64,000 nt of DNA from Mycetohabitans sp. B8. Its GTDB lineage: Bacteria > Pseudomonadota > Gammaproteobacteria > Burkholderiales > Burkholderiaceae. The position numbers were made by a program, and so were the translations under genes. The notes under the pieces were generated by a model. That model had not been told where the DNA came from, made no database searches, and was given only the letters and a program-made list of their open reading frames with translations. Each line of letters starts with the position of its first letter. Positions within the stretch are counted from its first letter, which is position 1. The DNA is taken from NCBI RefSeq assembly GCF_021991875.1, contig NZ_JAHLKR010000019.1, forward strand, positions 343,713 to 407,712. The letters run 5' to 3'. Positions 50,456 through 61,157 of this stretch are shown piece after piece.

Positions 50456-50766
50456 CGAAAACCACATTGCGAAACGCTCCACCACAGTACGACATGTTGC
50501 AGTAGCACCACAAAGAGCCCGCTTCCTTCCGCCTCCATGGGTTAATGATCTCTCGCCACCACTGCGGCCCCACACCAGCGAACGCTTCACCTAACGATGC
50601 CGAACAACCATGGCGATTTCGCTGCCGCCTGCGGCCGGCCCGGGCCACAGCGGCAAAATCCCGTTGCCTCGTGTCGGCCGATGCGACGCTCACGCGGCAG
50701 CAGCGCTGCGGCAGTGCTCGGACGCGTTCGTTACAATGTACGAAAATTCAGGCCTGGAAACGCGTG

Positions 50767-51189
50767 ATGGAATGCAAGGTCAGCTGGTTGAGCAAAGACG
50801 GAATGGCTTTCGTGGCCGAGACAGGCAGTGGCCACATGGTAGCGATGGATGGCGCGCCGGAAGGCGGTGGCCGCAACCTGGCCCCGAGACCGATGGAAAT
50901 GGTACTGCTGGGCACCGGAGGCTGCACCACGTACGACGTCGTAATGATTCTGAAGAAAAGCCGCCAGGACATTGTCGACTGCCACGTCACGCTGAAGGCA
51001 GAACGGGCAAGCCAGGACCCGAAGGTATTCACGAAGATCCATTTCCATTTCACGGTGAGCGGCCGAAACTTAAACCCGGCGACCGTGGAGCGCGCGATCA
51101 ACCTGTCACACGACAAGTATTGCTCCGCGTCGATCATGTTGGCCAAGAGCGCGGAACTCACGCACTCGTTCGAGATCGTCGACACATAG
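50767..51189 (+). CDS. OsmC/YhfA-family protein
   Basis: A 140-residue protein of the OsmC superfamily, in which paired cysteines reduce peroxides. MECKVSWLSKDGMAFVAETG, GGGRNLAPRPMEMVLLGTGG with CTTYDVVMILKKSR (conserved Cys), and SHDKYCSASIMLAKSA (second Cys) place it in the YhfA-like branch. ATG 50767 is preferred; the GTG one codon earlier is possible. It converges on rnpB. Confidence 0.9.
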   Translation: MECKVSWLSKDGMAFVAETGSGHMVAMDGAPEGGGRNLAPRPMEMVLLGTGGCTTYDVVMILKKSRQDIVDCHVTLKAERASQDPKVFTKIHFHFTVSGRNLNPATVERAINLSHDKYCSASIMLAKSAELTHSFEIVDT

Positions 51190-51211
51190 CGCGTGTCGCG
51201 AAAAGAAGGGA

Positions 51212-51620
<409 letters not shown>

Positions 51621-51629
51621 GCTCTCATC

Positions 51630-52544
51630 TTAGCATGGGTGGCGCGGCCCGCGCCGGCCGCCGCGGAATACCGACGTGTCCGCGTAGAAGCGCGGATCAG
51701 CGTTGGCCGCCCACCAGCCCGGCACGCCAAGCACAGGCAACGGCGAAAACCGCGCGATCGTCAGCGCTCCGCCCTTTGGCGCACGCTCACGCGGCGCCTG
51801 CCGCGGCGGGCCGTCGCCGATGTTGTCATCGACGAGTGCCGCGGCGACACGGACATCCGCGTCGGCCTGGCGCTGCGCCGCGGGCGCATCGAACCAGTCC
51901 GGCTCGACTTGACAGATCCATGCGTGCGCGGTGCATGCGCGATACGGCGCGAGCAGCTTCTCCAGCAGCGCATGGCCGTACACATACACGGCACAACGCG
52001 CAGGCCACGCCTGGCGATGCTCGACAAACAGACGGCGCCAGTCAAAAGCGCGCAGCGCTTCGGCCAGCGAACCATCGGAAGTCACAAAGATCGCGCCGTT
52101 TTCGTCAAAGTGGGTTAGTGCATTGCGTACCGGCCCCCTGCCGTTGCCGGGCGCGGGCGCACCTGCCTGCCGCCGCGCCTCGGCCAGGCCGCAGGCGGTC
52201 GTGGCGAGCTTGGTCCGCGGAAAGGCAAACCAACTCGCCGCGTTGAAGAAATCGTGCAGATTTTCGCGCGTGGGCACGCAACCTGTCGCGGCAATGTGCG
52301 CTTCATAACGCGTGCCGGGCGGCAACAGAGACTGCGCCACGAAGGTCAGCGGCAGGCCAGCGCCAATGCATAGCGACGCCGCTTGGGCATCCTGCGTCAT
52401 TGTGCTCAACCATGCGTCGGCCCCATGAGTATCGAGCACCCGTTGCCAACGCATCCCATGGGCCCGGAACGGCTCGAACCACGGTCGCGACCAGTCGATC
52501 CGCGCCACGGCCTCGCGCAGCGGTGGCAGGGCCGCCATGCGCAT
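51630..52544 (-). CDS. DUF3025 domain protein
   Basis: A 304-residue protein of unknown function, found next to pyrC and rnpB in Burkholderia. The central region has FFNAASWFAFPRTKLATTAC and NALTHFDENGAIFVTSDGSL, which are the DUF3025 hallmarks. No signal peptide or membrane segment is seen. It begins one base after the pyrC stop codon (ATG 52544), so it is translated together with pyrC. The last codons touch the rnpB promoter. Confidence 0.8.
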   Translation of the reverse strand: MRMAALPPLREAVARIDWSRPWFEPFRAHGMRWQRVLDTHGADAWLSTMTQDAQAASLCIGAGLPLTFVAQSLLPPGTRYEAHIAATGCVPTRENLHDFFNAASWFAFPRTKLATTACGLAEARRQAGAPAPGNGRGPVRNALTHFDENGAIFVTSDGSLAEALRAFDWRRLFVEHRQAWPARCAVYVYGHALLEKLLAPYRACTAHAWICQVEPDWFDAPAAQRQADADVRVAAALVDDNIGDGPPRQAPRERAPKGGALTIARFSPLPVLGVPGWWAANADPRFYADTSVFRGGRRGPRHPC

Positions 52545-52545
52545 G

Positions 52546-53646
52546 TCAGCGCAGCTTCCAGCCGAGCGCTTCGCCGGCCTTGAGGGGTACCACGCTGATG
52601 CCGCCTGCATCGATGGCCTCGGGCAACGTCCAACTCGCGCGCTCGAGCGTCACCGTGTCGGTGGCGCGCGGCAATCCATAGAAGTCGGCACCATGAAAGC
52701 TCGCAAAGCCTTCCAACCGGCCCAGGGCGCCGGCCTCGTCAAAGGCCTGCGCGTATAGCTCCAGCGCATGCAGCGCCGTGTAGCAACCGGCACAGCCGCA
52801 CGCGTGCTCCTTCAGGCCCTTCGGGTGCGGCGCGCTATCGGTGCCGAGAAAAAAGCGCGGATGACCCGAGGTGGCCGCCTCCACAAGTGCCACGCGGTGC
52901 GCCTCGCGCTTGAGCACCGGCAGGCAGTAATAATGCGGGCGGATGCCGCCGACCAGCATCGCGTTGCGATTGAGCAGCAAGTGGTGGGCGGTGATCGTTG
53001 CGCCCAGCGTGCCCGGCGCCGCCTCCGCGTCACGCACATATTGCGCCGCGTCACGCGTCGTGATGTGCTCAAACACCACCTTGAGCGCAGGGAAATCGCG
53101 CCGCAACGGCTCGAGCACCCGGTCGATGAACACCTTTTCGCGATCGAACACGTCGATCGACGGGTCTGTTACCTCGCCGTGCACCAGCAGCGGCAGGCCG
53201 CTCTGCTGCATCGCCTCCAGCGTAGCCGTGCAGTGGCGCAGATCTGTGACACCGGCATCCGAATTGGTCGTCGCGCCGGCCGGATACAGCTTCACGCCAT
53301 GCACGAAGCCGCTTTCATGAGCCCGCCGGACTTCGTCCGGCGACGTGTTGTCGGTCAGGTACAGCGTCATCAGCGGCTCGAACGTGGCGCCAGGGCCGTG
53401 CGCGGGACGCGCGGCAAGAATCCGCTGCCGATAAGCGCCGGCCTGCGCGGTCGTGGTGACCGGCGGCTTCAGATTCGGCATGATGATCGCACGGCCGAAC
53501 TGCCGGGCAGTGTGTGGCAGCACTGCTTCGAGCAGCGCGCCGTCACGCACGTGCAAATGCCAATCATCGGGACGGGCGAGAGTCAGCGCAGCGGTGCCCG
53601 ACGAGCCGGCGCCGGCTGCGGTGGAATGGGACTGGGACGGGTTCAT
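52546..53646 (-). CDS. pyrC: Dihydroorotase
   Basis: This 366-residue zinc amidohydrolase closes carbamoyl-aspartate to dihydroorotate in pyrimidine synthesis. [20 protein letters not shown] has the HxH metal site. [16 protein letters not shown] includes the lysine that becomes carbamylated. [24 protein letters not shown] and [14 protein letters not shown] supply the remaining His and Asp ligands. It belongs to the type found in enteric bacteria. ATG 53646 starts the protein. A long open frame upstream (to 54108) is an artefact of codon bias over the divergent gene. Confidence 0.95.
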   Translation of the reverse strand: MNPSQSHSTAAGAGSSGTAALTLARPDDWHLHVRDGALLEAVLPHTARQFGRAIIMPNLKPPVTTTAQAGAYRQRILAARPAHGPGATFEPLMTLYLTDNTSPDEVRRAHESGFVHGVKLYPAGATTNSDAGVTDLRHCTATLEAMQQSGLPLLVHGEVTDPSIDVFDREKVFIDRVLEPLRRDFPALKVVFEHITTRDAAQYVRDAEAAPGTLGATITAHHLLLNRNAMLVGGIRPHYYCLPVLKREAHRVALVEAATSGHPRFFLGTDSAPHPKGLKEHACGCAGCYTALHALELYAQAFDEAGALGRLEGFASFHGADFYGLPRATDTVTLERASWTLPEAIDAGGISVVPLKAGEALGWKLR

Positions 53647-53832
53647 GTCAATCGGCAGTTGAGCATGCGCATCACGCATGCGAAGGCTCGCCCGTGGCCA
53701 CCCATTGGATGCGAAGCAGCGACGCATACGTCGCTGTTTCGGTTTGGGTGGCCCCCGGACTCGGTGATATTCTTCAAAAACATCATTGTAGCGGGCGCTC
53801 AGCGCGCTCGCGAAGCATTGCGTGTTCGCATC

Positions 53833-54744
53833 ATGTGCCAACTGCTCGGAATGAATTGCGCGGCGCCCACGGACGTGACCTTTTCGTTCACGGGTTTCGC
53901 GGCGCGCGGCGGCGTCACCGACCATCATGCCGATGGCTTCGGCATCGCATTCTTCGAGGACAAAGCCTGCCGGCTGTTCATCGACCACCAGGCGTCGGCG
54001 ACCTCGCCGATCGCCGAACTGGTCAAGAAATACCCGATCAAGTCGAAAAACACGATCGCACACATTCGCAAGGCCACGCAGGGTCGCATCGTGCTGGAGA
54101 ACTGTCATCCGTTCCAGCGCGAGCTATGGGGCCGGCATTGGATCTTCGCGCACAACGGCGATCTGCGCGACTATGCGCCAACACTGGGCGGCGTGTACCT
54201 ACCGGTCGGCACGACGGACAGCGAGCTCGCGTTCTGCGCGATCATGCAGCACCTACGCGCGTGTTTCCCCAGCACCCATCCACCGCTAAACGAGCTGTTC
54301 GACGCATTGGCGCAGGCCACACGCGAGATCACTCGGCACGGTGTGTTCAACTTTTTGATGTCCAACGGGCAGGCATTGTTCGTTCACTGCTCGACCCATT
54401 TGTATTACCTCGTGCGCAGTTGGCCGTTCTCGACCGCGCACTTGATCGACGCGGACGTCACAATCGACTTTGCGCAATACACGACGCCAGAAGATCGCGT
54501 CGCGGTGATTGCGACGCAGCCGCTCACCGACGATGAAACGTGGACGCGCTTTGCCCCGGGGGATCTGGCGATGTTCCAGGCGGGCCAATTGTTGTGCAGC
54601 GTCAACGTGCCGGTGCCTGCCGACGTGGCGGCCAAGGCGCGAGAGCCGCTATGCAAGGCCGCCGTCGAGTCAGTGTTGAGCACCAACGAGGACGGCGAGT
54701 TCACCCTCGAATCCGCGGACGACGCCGCAGCAGTGCAATCGTAA
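53833..54744 (+). CDS. Class II glutamine amidotransferase (YafJ/Gn-AT type)
   Basis: A 303-residue Ntn-hydrolase. [20 protein letters not shown] exposes Cys2 as N-terminal nucleophile after Met removal. [41 protein letters not shown] and GTTDSELAF complete the glutaminase site. No synthase domain is attached; YafJ-type proteins are presumed amidotransferases of unknown acceptor. It is divergent from pyrC. Confidence 0.9.
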   Translation: MCQLLGMNCAAPTDVTFSFTGFAARGGVTDHHADGFGIAFFEDKACRLFIDHQASATSPIAELVKKYPIKSKNTIAHIRKATQGRIVLENCHPFQRELWGRHWIFAHNGDLRDYAPTLGGVYLPVGTTDSELAFCAIMQHLRACFPSTHPPLNELFDALAQATREITRHGVFNFLMSNGQALFVHCSTHLYYLVRSWPFSTAHLIDADVTIDFAQYTTPEDRVAVIATQPLTDDETWTRFAPGDLAMFQAGQLLCSVNVPVPADVAAKAREPLCKAAVESVLSTNEDGEFTLESADDAAAVQS

Positions 54745-54803
54745 AGTTGCCCGTTCCGTCCGCCGCCTGCCGCCTGCCGCCTCATTTGAACCGAATTGAC
54801 CGG

Positions 54804-54864
54804 TTCGGTACGATGTTGCCCGTTTCGCACTTAGCGGTGCCGCGCACCACCTGCAAGATACCCT
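54804..54864 (+). promoter_or_regulatory. hrpII box with -10 element (type III secretion regulon)
   Basis: TTCG (54804-54807), exactly 16 bases, TTCG (54824-54827), then 31 bases and TACCCT (54859-54864, fitting YANNNT). This fulfils the full TTCG-N16-TTCG-N30-32-YANNNT consensus of HrpB-dependent promoters in Ralstonia and also the PIP-box form TTCGB-N15-TTCGB used by HrpX. The glycosidase gene starts about 97 bases downstream on the same strand. Confidence 0.75.
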
Positions 54865-54960
54865 TCATCGGATATCGACGGCGCCGGTACTATCGCGCCG
54901 GCAAAGCCGGCTGACTTTGCGTCTATGCTTCCATGTGCGCCACGAAGGATATCCCGCACC

Positions 54961-56184
54961 ATGCTGAAATGCTTCCCTGTCCTCGGGCGCGGTTCGGCGC
55001 CGTCCACTTCATCGACGAGCGACCCCACCCAAGCCAATGGTTCCAAACCGGACCACATCGGCGATCGCGCAGCAACAAATCAGCGATCGACGGGCTTACC
55101 GATGCCTGCCGATTCGCCACTTGCAAAGTTCCGCGAAGCGGTCCGTAAGGTTAGTCGAAGTCATCGGCCTGTCAGTGTGCGCGCCATACCGGGCACGGGC
55201 ATCGTCCACGTGAAGATCCAGGGCGACTCCAAAGTATTCGACAGTGTCGGCATGGAAAGGATCGATACATCGAACGGCCCCAAACGGCTTGAGTACCTCT
55301 CAATCCCCGCAGACAGCTATGTGCCCCATCTGGCGGGCGGCGGTAAACAGCCGTATGTCGTCAGCGCCATGTCAGATAAAGAAATCCGGCAATTGATGTC
55401 CCCAAACCAGTCTTTGAAAAGCAAGCTGCTGTCTCGCGACCCGCCCGGCCCTATCGCGTACATTAATGGGGGGTTCTACGGACACACCGGCATCCGGGAA
55501 GACGAGATCGGTATTAAATCGTACGCAGCAAACGCCCCGATTGGCGGCGCCAAAGTTAAAGGAATCAAGCAAATCGAAGGTGTGCGACCCCAAGACGCCT
55601 ATGAGGATGACTATCATAGGGTGACTTTTCCGAACGGATCCTACGTGACCCTCGCGCCATTGCTGGCGCAGGTCAACGAAGCCACGGGTCAATACGAAAA
55701 CAAGTTTCACGAGCAAAAGGCGGCCAATCCGAAATATGCGTTCGAGAATACGCCCCTGAACCGCCCTGGAGAACTCGGCCACGCGTCGCACCCGAATGCA
55801 CGCAGCGCAATCGATTTTCCCTCGTCGTCTCGGCCCGCGGCCTCGCCCACTGCGCTGAAAACGAATCGGTACAGAATGGTTATCGCCGGAGATGATAGCG
55901 GCGTACGCGGCGTCAGGTCGACAGGCATGCGGATGGCCGAGATAGCCATCACGGTCACTCGGATTGGGGCATTCAACCGCGATCCGGGTTATGCCGTCGC
56001 ATGCGATGGCGGATCGTCAACGACAATGGGCGTCATCGACGGCCAGGGCAAATCGCTGCTGAGCGTCCAGGGACTGCTCAACGAATCGTCGTCCGTCAAT
56101 TTCGTCGCGCTCACCTCATCGAACCCGCCCAAACAGACTGAAGACGCAAAGGTCAAGCTGACCCCATACGTGACGAAACCGTAG
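54961..56184 (+). CDS. Phosphodiester glycosidase-family protein, candidate type III effector
   Basis: A 407-residue protein. Residues about 75-395 form an NAGPA-type (phosphodiester glycosidase) domain, the family of the human uncovering enzyme that removes GlcNAc-1-phosphate: PIAYINGGFYGHTGIREDEI and YAVACDGGSSTTMGVIDGQG are its two key motifs. The first 70 residues are Ser/Thr/Pro/Gln-rich and lack a Sec signal, as in type III effectors. A complete hrpII box lies upstream. AAGGA is 11 bases before ATG 54961; an in-frame ATG at 54925 has no ribosome-binding site. GC is lower than in neighbours. Target in the host is unknown. Confidence 0.72.
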   Translation: MLKCFPVLGRGSAPSTSSTSDPTQANGSKPDHIGDRAATNQRSTGLPMPADSPLAKFREAVRKVSRSHRPVSVRAIPGTGIVHVKIQGDSKVFDSVGMERIDTSNGPKRLEYLSIPADSYVPHLAGGGKQPYVVSAMSDKEIRQLMSPNQSLKSKLLSRDPPGPIAYINGGFYGHTGIREDEIGIKSYAANAPIGGAKVKGIKQIEGVRPQDAYEDDYHRVTFPNGSYVTLAPLLAQVNEATGQYENKFHEQKAANPKYAFENTPLNRPGELGHASHPNARSAIDFPSSSRPAASPTALKTNRYRMVIAGDDSGVRGVRSTGMRMAEIAITVTRIGAFNRDPGYAVACDGGSSTTMGVIDGQGKSLLSVQGLLNESSSVNFVALTSSNPPKQTEDAKVKLTPYVTKP

Positions 56185-56248
56185 CGTGCGACCCGCCGGT
56201 GGCAGCAGGCCGCTCCCCGGACAACAGTCACCGCCGGGGACGCAACGA

Positions 56249-56974
56249 TCAATGCAGGATCTTGGCCAGAAAATCCTTCGCGCGATCCGATTTCGGATTC
56301 GCGAAGAAGTCTTCCTTGCGATCATCCTCAACGATCGCCCCCCGGTCCATGAAGATGACCCGGTGTGCGACCTTTTTTGCAAAGCCCATTTCGTGCGTCA
56401 CGCACATCATCGTCATGCCTTCTTGCGCTAGCTCGACCATCACGTCCAGCACTTCATTGATCATCTCCGGATCGAGCGCTGAGGTCGGCTCGTCGAACAG
56501 CATCGCGATCGGGTCCATCGACAAGGCGCGTGCAATCGCCACGCGCTGTTGCTGACCGCCGGACAACTGCCCAGGGTACTTGTCGGCGTGCGCCTTCAGA
56601 CCGACACGATCGAGCAACTTCAGTCCCTTGGCACTCGCCTCGTCCTTTGAACGCCCGAGCACCTTGATTTGCGCAAGCGTCAGGTTCTCGGTGATCGACA
56701 GATGCGGAAACAGTTCAAAATGCTGGAACACCATCCCAACTTTCGCGCGCAGCTTTGACAAGTTTGTCTTAGGATCACTGACCGATTGCCCATTAATCAT
56801 GATCTCCCCTGTCTGAAACGGCTCTAGTCCGTTGACCGTCTTAATCAGCGTCGACTTACCCGAGCCCGACGGGCCGCACACGACCACCACCTCGCCTTTC
56901 TTGACCTCGGTCGAGCAATCCGTCAACACCTGGAAGGACCCGTACCACTTCGAAACATTCTTGATCGAAATCAT
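56249..56974 (-). CDS. gltL: Glutamate/aspartate ABC transporter ATP-binding protein
   Basis: This 241-residue ATPase drives amino-acid import. Walker A is [18 protein letters not shown], the signature is [17 protein letters not shown], Walker B is [14 protein letters not shown], and the switch His is in [12 protein letters not shown] 56974 overlaps the gltK stop by four bases. It is the last gene of gltI-gltJ-gltK-gltL. Confidence 0.96.
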   Translation of the reverse strand: MISIKNVSKWYGSFQVLTDCSTEVKKGEVVVVCGPSGSGKSTLIKTVNGLEPFQTGEIMINGQSVSDPKTNLSKLRAKVGMVFQHFELFPHLSITENLTLAQIKVLGRSKDEASAKGLKLLDRVGLKAHADKYPGQLSGGQQQRVAIARALSMDPIAMLFDEPTSALDPEMINEVLDVMVELAQEGMTMMCVTHEMGFAKKVAHRVIFMDRGAIVEDDRKEDFFANPKSDRAKDFLAKILH

Positions 56975-57651
56975 CTTGCGACCTTTTTTTGAAGACCCTT
57001 GACGAGGCTTGACGCCACCACGCAAATCACGAAATACACAGCGCCCGCGAACAGCACCATCTCGACAATCGTGCCGTCCCGGTCACCGACGTTTGCCGCG
57101 GTCTGGAAGAAATCCGCGACGCTGATCACATAGACCAGCGACGTGTCCTGGAACAGCACGATGGCCTGCGTCAGCAACAGCGGCACCATCGCGCGCAGCG
57201 CCTGCGGTAGCACGACCAACCGCATGCCCTGGCCGTAGGTCATGCCGAGCGCGGACGCAGCGCTGAGTTGCCCGCGCGGCACGGCCTGGATGCCGGCCCG
57301 GATGATCTCCGAGTAATACGCGGCCTCGAACAACGAGAACGCGACCATCGCCGACACGAGCCGGATATCCACATCGGGCGACACGTCCAGCAACCGCTGT
57401 AGCAGCTGGGGCACCAGCAGGAAGAACCATAACAGCACCATCACCAGCGGAATCGAGCGGAACAGGGTCACATAGCCGCGCGCGAACCATTCGAGTGGCT
57501 TGAGTCCCGACAGCCGCATGAGCGCGAGTAGCGTGCCCCACACGATGCCCACAACGATCGCCAGCACGGTGATCTGCAATGTCATCACCGCGCCGGTCCA
57601 CAGCGTCGGCAGCGCATCCGGGATGCCGGACCAGTTGAACTGATGCATCAT
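56971..57651 (-). CDS. gltK: Glutamate/aspartate ABC transporter permease GltK
   Basis: This 226-residue inner-membrane permease has about five helices and the HisM/His_Mer_TM motif [20 protein letters not shown] with the EAA loop [20 protein letters not shown] that docks to GltL. It overlaps gltJ and gltL by four bases each. Confidence 0.95.
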   Translation of the reverse strand: MMHQFNWSGIPDALPTLWTGAVMTLQITVLAIVVGIVWGTLLALMRLSGLKPLEWFARGYVTLFRSIPLVMVLLWFFLLVPQLLQRLLDVSPDVDIRLVSAMVAFSLFEAAYYSEIIRAGIQAVPRGQLSAASALGMTYGQGMRLVVLPQALRAMVPLLLTQAIVLFQDTSLVYVISVADFFQTAANVGDRDGTIVEMVLFAGAVYFVICVVASSLVKGLQKKVAR

Positions 57652-58388
57652 TTGCCTCCGATGTAGCCCGGCAGACGGGTCTTTTTCTCGACCCAGCGCA
57701 TGAAGCCCATCACGACCAGATTGATCAACACGTAAGCGAGCGTCACCGCAATGAACGACTCATACGCCTGCGCAGTGTAATCGACCAGTTGTCGTGCTTG
57801 TGCCGACAGGTCCAGCAGGCCGATGGTCGACGCCACGGCAGAGTTCTTAAAAATATTAAGACACTCGGAGGTCAACGGCGGCACGATGATCCGGAACGCC
57901 ACTGGCAACATCACATAGCGATAAGTCTGCGGCAACGTGAAGCCCAGCGCCAAGCCCGCAGCGCGCTGCCCGCGCGGCAGCGCAGTGATGCCTGCGCGCA
58001 CCTGCTCGCAGACGCGGGCCGCCGTGAACAGCCCCAGACACAGAATCGAGGCTGAGAAGAACTGCGCATTGGGCGGCAGCTGCTTGAACCACGTGCCGAG
58101 CGATGGCGGCAAGATCTCCGGCAGCACGAAGTACCAGATAAAGAACTGTACGATCAGCGGGATGTTGCGGAATACCGCGACGTAGACCGTGCCGATGCCA
58201 GACAGCCATTTGTTCGGCACGGTGCGCAACACGCCCATCAGCGCACCGACGAGCAGCGCGATCACCCATGCGCATAACGACACCGCGACCGTATTCCACA
58301 GCCCCGAGATCAGCCAGCCCAGATAGGTCGTTGGCTCGCCGGTCGAAACCGGAGTCATGAAAATGCCCCAATTCCAGTGATAACCCAT
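57648..58388 (-). CDS. gltJ: Glutamate/aspartate ABC transporter permease GltJ
   Basis: This 246-residue permease partners GltK. The opening [20 protein letters not shown] is characteristic of GltJ. The EAA loop is [20 protein letters not shown] followed by [15 protein letters not shown]. It is separated from gltI by 93 bases that carry an attenuator-like hairpin. Confidence 0.95.
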   Translation of the reverse strand: MGYHWNWGIFMTPVSTGEPTTYLGWLISGLWNTVAVSLCAWVIALLVGALMGVLRTVPNKWLSGIGTVYVAVFRNIPLIVQFFIWYFVLPEILPPSLGTWFKQLPPNAQFFSASILCLGLFTAARVCEQVRAGITALPRGQRAAGLALGFTLPQTYRYVMLPVAFRIIVPPLTSECLNIFKNSAVASTIGLLDLSAQARQLVDYTAQAYESFIAVTLAYVLINLVVMGFMRWVEKKTRLPGYIGGK

Positions 58389-58398
58389 GACTCAACTC

Positions 58399-58445
58399 CA
58401 AAAAGAAACGGAAGGCGCGCCTGGGGGCAGCATCCCTTCCGTTTC
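58399..58445 (-). terminator. Attenuator hairpin between gltI and gltJ
   Basis: On the minus strand GAAACGGAAGG (58445-58435) pairs perfectly over 11 bp with CCTTCCGTTTC (58415-58405) around a 19-base loop, followed by CTTTTTGG. It lies downstream of the binding-protein gene and upstream of the permease genes. That is the usual device to make more periplasmic binding protein than membrane components. Confidence 0.8.
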
Positions 58446-58481
58446 AGTCACGCCTGTCAGTGAACAATGCGGCCGAGCGGA

Positions 58482-59375
58482 TCAGTCCATCGCCTTGTCG
58501 TTCGGGCTCTTGAACAGCGCCCTCATGTCGTCGGACAGCGGGAAGTTCAGGTTCAGCCCTTTCGGCGGGATCGGGGATTCAAACCACTTCTTATAGATCT
58601 GCGCCGCCTCACCAGATGTCTCGACCTTCGCGATCGCCGCATCGACGACCTTCTTGAACGCCGGGTCGTCCTTGCGCATCATGCAGCCGTACGCTTCGTG
58701 CGATTGCGGGGTGCCGACGATCACGAAGTCGCCCGGATTGCTCGACTTCGCACGTTCGCCAGCGAGCAGCGCATCATCCATCATGAACGCGGCGGCACGG
58801 CCGGTAGACAGCGTCAAGAATGACTCGCCATGGTCCTTCGCGCTGATGATGTTCATGCCCATGTTATGGTCCTGGTTCATCTTGCGCAGTAACCGTTCGG
58901 ACGTCGTGCCAGCCGTGGTCACAACCGTCTTGCCCTTCAGGTCGGCGAAGTCCTTGATGCCCGAATCCTTCTTGGTCATCAGCCGCGTGCCGACCACGAA
59001 AATCGTGTTCGAGAACACCGCCTGCTTCTGCCGCTCCAGGTTGTGAGTGGTCGAGCCGCACTCGATGTCGATCGTACCGTTCTGTACGAGCGGGATGCGG
59101 TTTTGCGACGTGATCGGAATCAACTTGACCCTCAGATCGGGCTTCTTCAGTTCATGCCTGACCGCCTCGACGATTTTCAGCGCAAACTCCTGCGAATAAC
59201 CCACGACGTTCTGCTTCTCGTCATAGTACGAGAACGGAATCGACGACTCGCGGTGCCCCAGCGCAATGACGCCCGAATCCTTGATTTTCTTCAGCGTCCC
59301 CGTCTCCTGCGCCTGGGCAGCACCGGTAAGAGCAGCCAGTGCAGCCAGTGTGAATGCGGCTTTCTTGATGTTCAT
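58482..59375 (-). CDS. gltI: Periplasmic glutamate/aspartate-binding protein
   Basis: This 297-residue solute-binding protein has a signal peptide (MNIKKAAFTLAALAALTGAA, cleavage after AQA) and the SBP_bac_3 fold. IALGHRESSIPFSYYDEKQN, GTIDIECGSTTHNLERQKQA and TAGTTSERLLRKMNQDHNMG match GltI. GAAGGAGA stands just before ATG 59375. It is first gene of the glt operon. A CGCGAA-AA-TTCGCG palindrome lies in the leader (59389-59402). Confidence 0.96.
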   Translation of the reverse strand: MNIKKAAFTLAALAALTGAAQAQETGTLKKIKDSGVIALGHRESSIPFSYYDEKQNVVGYSQEFALKIVEAVRHELKKPDLRVKLIPITSQNRIPLVQNGTIDIECGSTTHNLERQKQAVFSNTIFVVGTRLMTKKDSGIKDFADLKGKTVVTTAGTTSERLLRKMNQDHNMGMNIISAKDHGESFLTLSTGRAAAFMMDDALLAGERAKSSNPGDFVIVGTPQSHEAYGCMMRKDDPAFKKVVDAAIAKVETSGEAAQIYKKWFESPIPPKGLNLNFPLSDDMRALFKSPNDKAMD

Positions 59376-59555
59376 CCACGATCTCCTTCGCGAAAATTCG
59401 CGTCAGTTTAGCAAAGTAATTATTATGAAAGTAATGAGTTGAAGTACTAATCTAAGAGCGCTTGCGTTCGTTGTTCCGCGAATCGCTTCGCGCCGGCTCG
59501 CGTCTACGCCGCCACCGCGTCGCCGGTGATCGCGCCGCGCGCGGCCAATGCGAAA

Positions 59556-59586
59556 GCAGACCGCGGGCTCGCGCCACGCGGTCTGC
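59556..59586 (-). terminator. Hairpin downstream of gdhA
   Basis: GCAGACCGCG (59556-59565) and CGCGGTCTGC (59577-59586) form a perfect 10-bp stem with an 11-base loop, 40 bases beyond the gdhA stop (minus strand). Only three T follow, so it is a weak or Rho-assisted terminator between gdhA and gltI. Confidence 0.55.
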
Positions 59587-59625
59587 CTTGGTTGCAGCAA
59601 TAGGAGTCAGAGGCTCAGTAATGGA

Positions 59626-60945
59626 TTACGGATACAGGCCGCGCATCTCGCGCGCCATCAGGATGCGCTTGCACGCGATGATATAGGCTGCGGTGCGCAC
59701 GGACACGTCATTCTCCTGAGCGACCTGCCAGACGCTGGCAAACGCTTCGCGCATCACGCGCTCCAGCCGATGATTGATCTCATCCTCAGTCCAGAAGAAG
59801 CTGGAGAAGTCCTGCACCCATTCGAAGTAGGATACCGTGACGCCGCCGGCGTTGGCGACCACATCGGGGATCACCAGCACGTTGTTCTCGCGCAGGATAT
59901 CGTCCGCGATCGGCGTGGTCGGACCATTTGCTCCCTCGACCACGATCTTCGTGCGGATCCGCGATGCGTTCTTCTCGTTGATCTGGCCTTCGAGCGCGGC
60001 GGGGATCAGGATGTCGCTCTCGATACCCCAAAAATCATCGTCGCCGAGCGGCTCCGCGCCGGCGAAGCCGGCTACGCCACCTTGCGCCGCAACATGCTCG
60101 AGCAACGCCTGCGCGTCGATGCCGGACGGCTTGTAGATCGTGCCGGTGTGGTCTTGGACCGCAACCACTTTCGCGCCCGCCTCGACGAACAGCTTCGCAG
60201 CAATCCCGCCGACGTTGCCAAACCCCTGCACCGCGACGCGCGCCGACGCGATATCCAATCCGATGCGCCGTGCCGCCTCACAACCGACGGTGAACACCCC
60301 GCGCCCGGTCGCTTCGCGCCGGCCCAGCGATCCACCCAGCGAGATCGGCTTGCCCGTCACCACGCCCGTCGCCGTTTGGCCGACATTCATCGAGTATGTG
60401 TCCATCATCCACGCCATCACCTGCTCATTGGTGTTGACGTCGGGCGCCGGAATGTCGGTGTTCGGCCCGATGATAATGCCGATTTCGCTCGTGTACCGGC
60501 GCGTGACTCGCTCGAGTTCGCCGCGCGAGAGCTTGCGCGGGTCGACGCGGATACCGCCCTTCGCGCCACCATACGGCACGTTGACCGCCGCATTCTTGAT
60601 CGACATCCACGCGGACAGCGCCATCACCTCGGACAGCGTCACGTCCTGGTGATACCGCACGCCGCCTTTGCCGGGCCCGCGCGACGTGTTGTGCTGGACC
60701 CGGTAGCCCTCAAAATGCGCGATCGTGCCGTCGTCCATCTCGATCGGCACATCGACGACCAGGATGCGCTTGGGGCGCTTAAGCGTCTCGATCCAGCGTG
60801 AAAGCGAGCCCAGGTGCGGCGCAACACGATCGATTTGTTGCAGGTAGGAACCCCACGGACCCAGCGAATCGGCATGTAAATAGGAAGGCAGAGCGTGCTT
60901 GGAAGGCATCGGTGAATCGCTCGAAACAGTTTGCTGCGCGGACAT
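59626..60945 (-). CDS. gdhA: Glutamate dehydrogenase
   Basis: This 439-residue enzyme interconverts glutamate and 2-oxoglutarate. [20 protein letters not shown] and [20 protein letters not shown] hold the catalytic lysines. [20 protein letters not shown] is the Rossmann nucleotide-binding motif. It resembles the NAD-type, hexameric glutamate dehydrogenases found beside gltIJKL in Burkholderia. ATG 60945 ([14 protein letters not shown]) is the normal start. Together with the transporter downstream, this is a glutamate uptake and catabolism unit. Confidence 0.94.
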   Translation of the reverse strand: MSAQQTVSSDSPMPSKHALPSYLHADSLGPWGSYLQQIDRVAPHLGSLSRWIETLKRPKRILVVDVPIEMDDGTIAHFEGYRVQHNTSRGPGKGGVRYHQDVTLSEVMALSAWMSIKNAAVNVPYGGAKGGIRVDPRKLSRGELERVTRRYTSEIGIIIGPNTDIPAPDVNTNEQVMAWMMDTYSMNVGQTATGVVTGKPISLGGSLGRREATGRGVFTVGCEAARRIGLDIASARVAVQGFGNVGGIAAKLFVEAGAKVVAVQDHTGTIYKPSGIDAQALLEHVAAQGGVAGFAGAEPLGDDDFWGIESDILIPAALEGQINEKNASRIRTKIVVEGANGPTTPIADDILRENNVLVIPDVVANAGGVTVSYFEWVQDFSSFFWTEDEINHRLERVMREAFASVWQVAQENDVSVRTAAYIIACKRILMAREMRGLYP

Positions 60946-61157
60946 GAATGGTCCTCTTCGGTCAAGATGGCCGCCATTGTGAGAAAGCGGCACGACTAAA
61001 TCCAATGCCGAATTATCATGCTCTATGCTTTCCTTGCATAACGTGCGGCGGCGCACGCAGCGCGCTAGGTAACTCGCCGTGGCGTCGCTGTCTTCGGAAT
61101 CGGCCGCGCCGTCGAGGCTCGGCGGCCGGCGACAGCCCAGCGCCAGCGGCCGGCCGG

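Noticed and set aside
52768..53832. Upstream extension of the amidotransferase frame across pyrC
   Set aside because: The true start is the ATG that exposes Cys2; the extension is antisense to pyrC and has no family similarity.
59548..60801. 417-codon plus-strand frame opposite gdhA
   Set aside because: Antisense artefact; translation is His/Asp/Arg-rich and gdhA is conserved along its full length.
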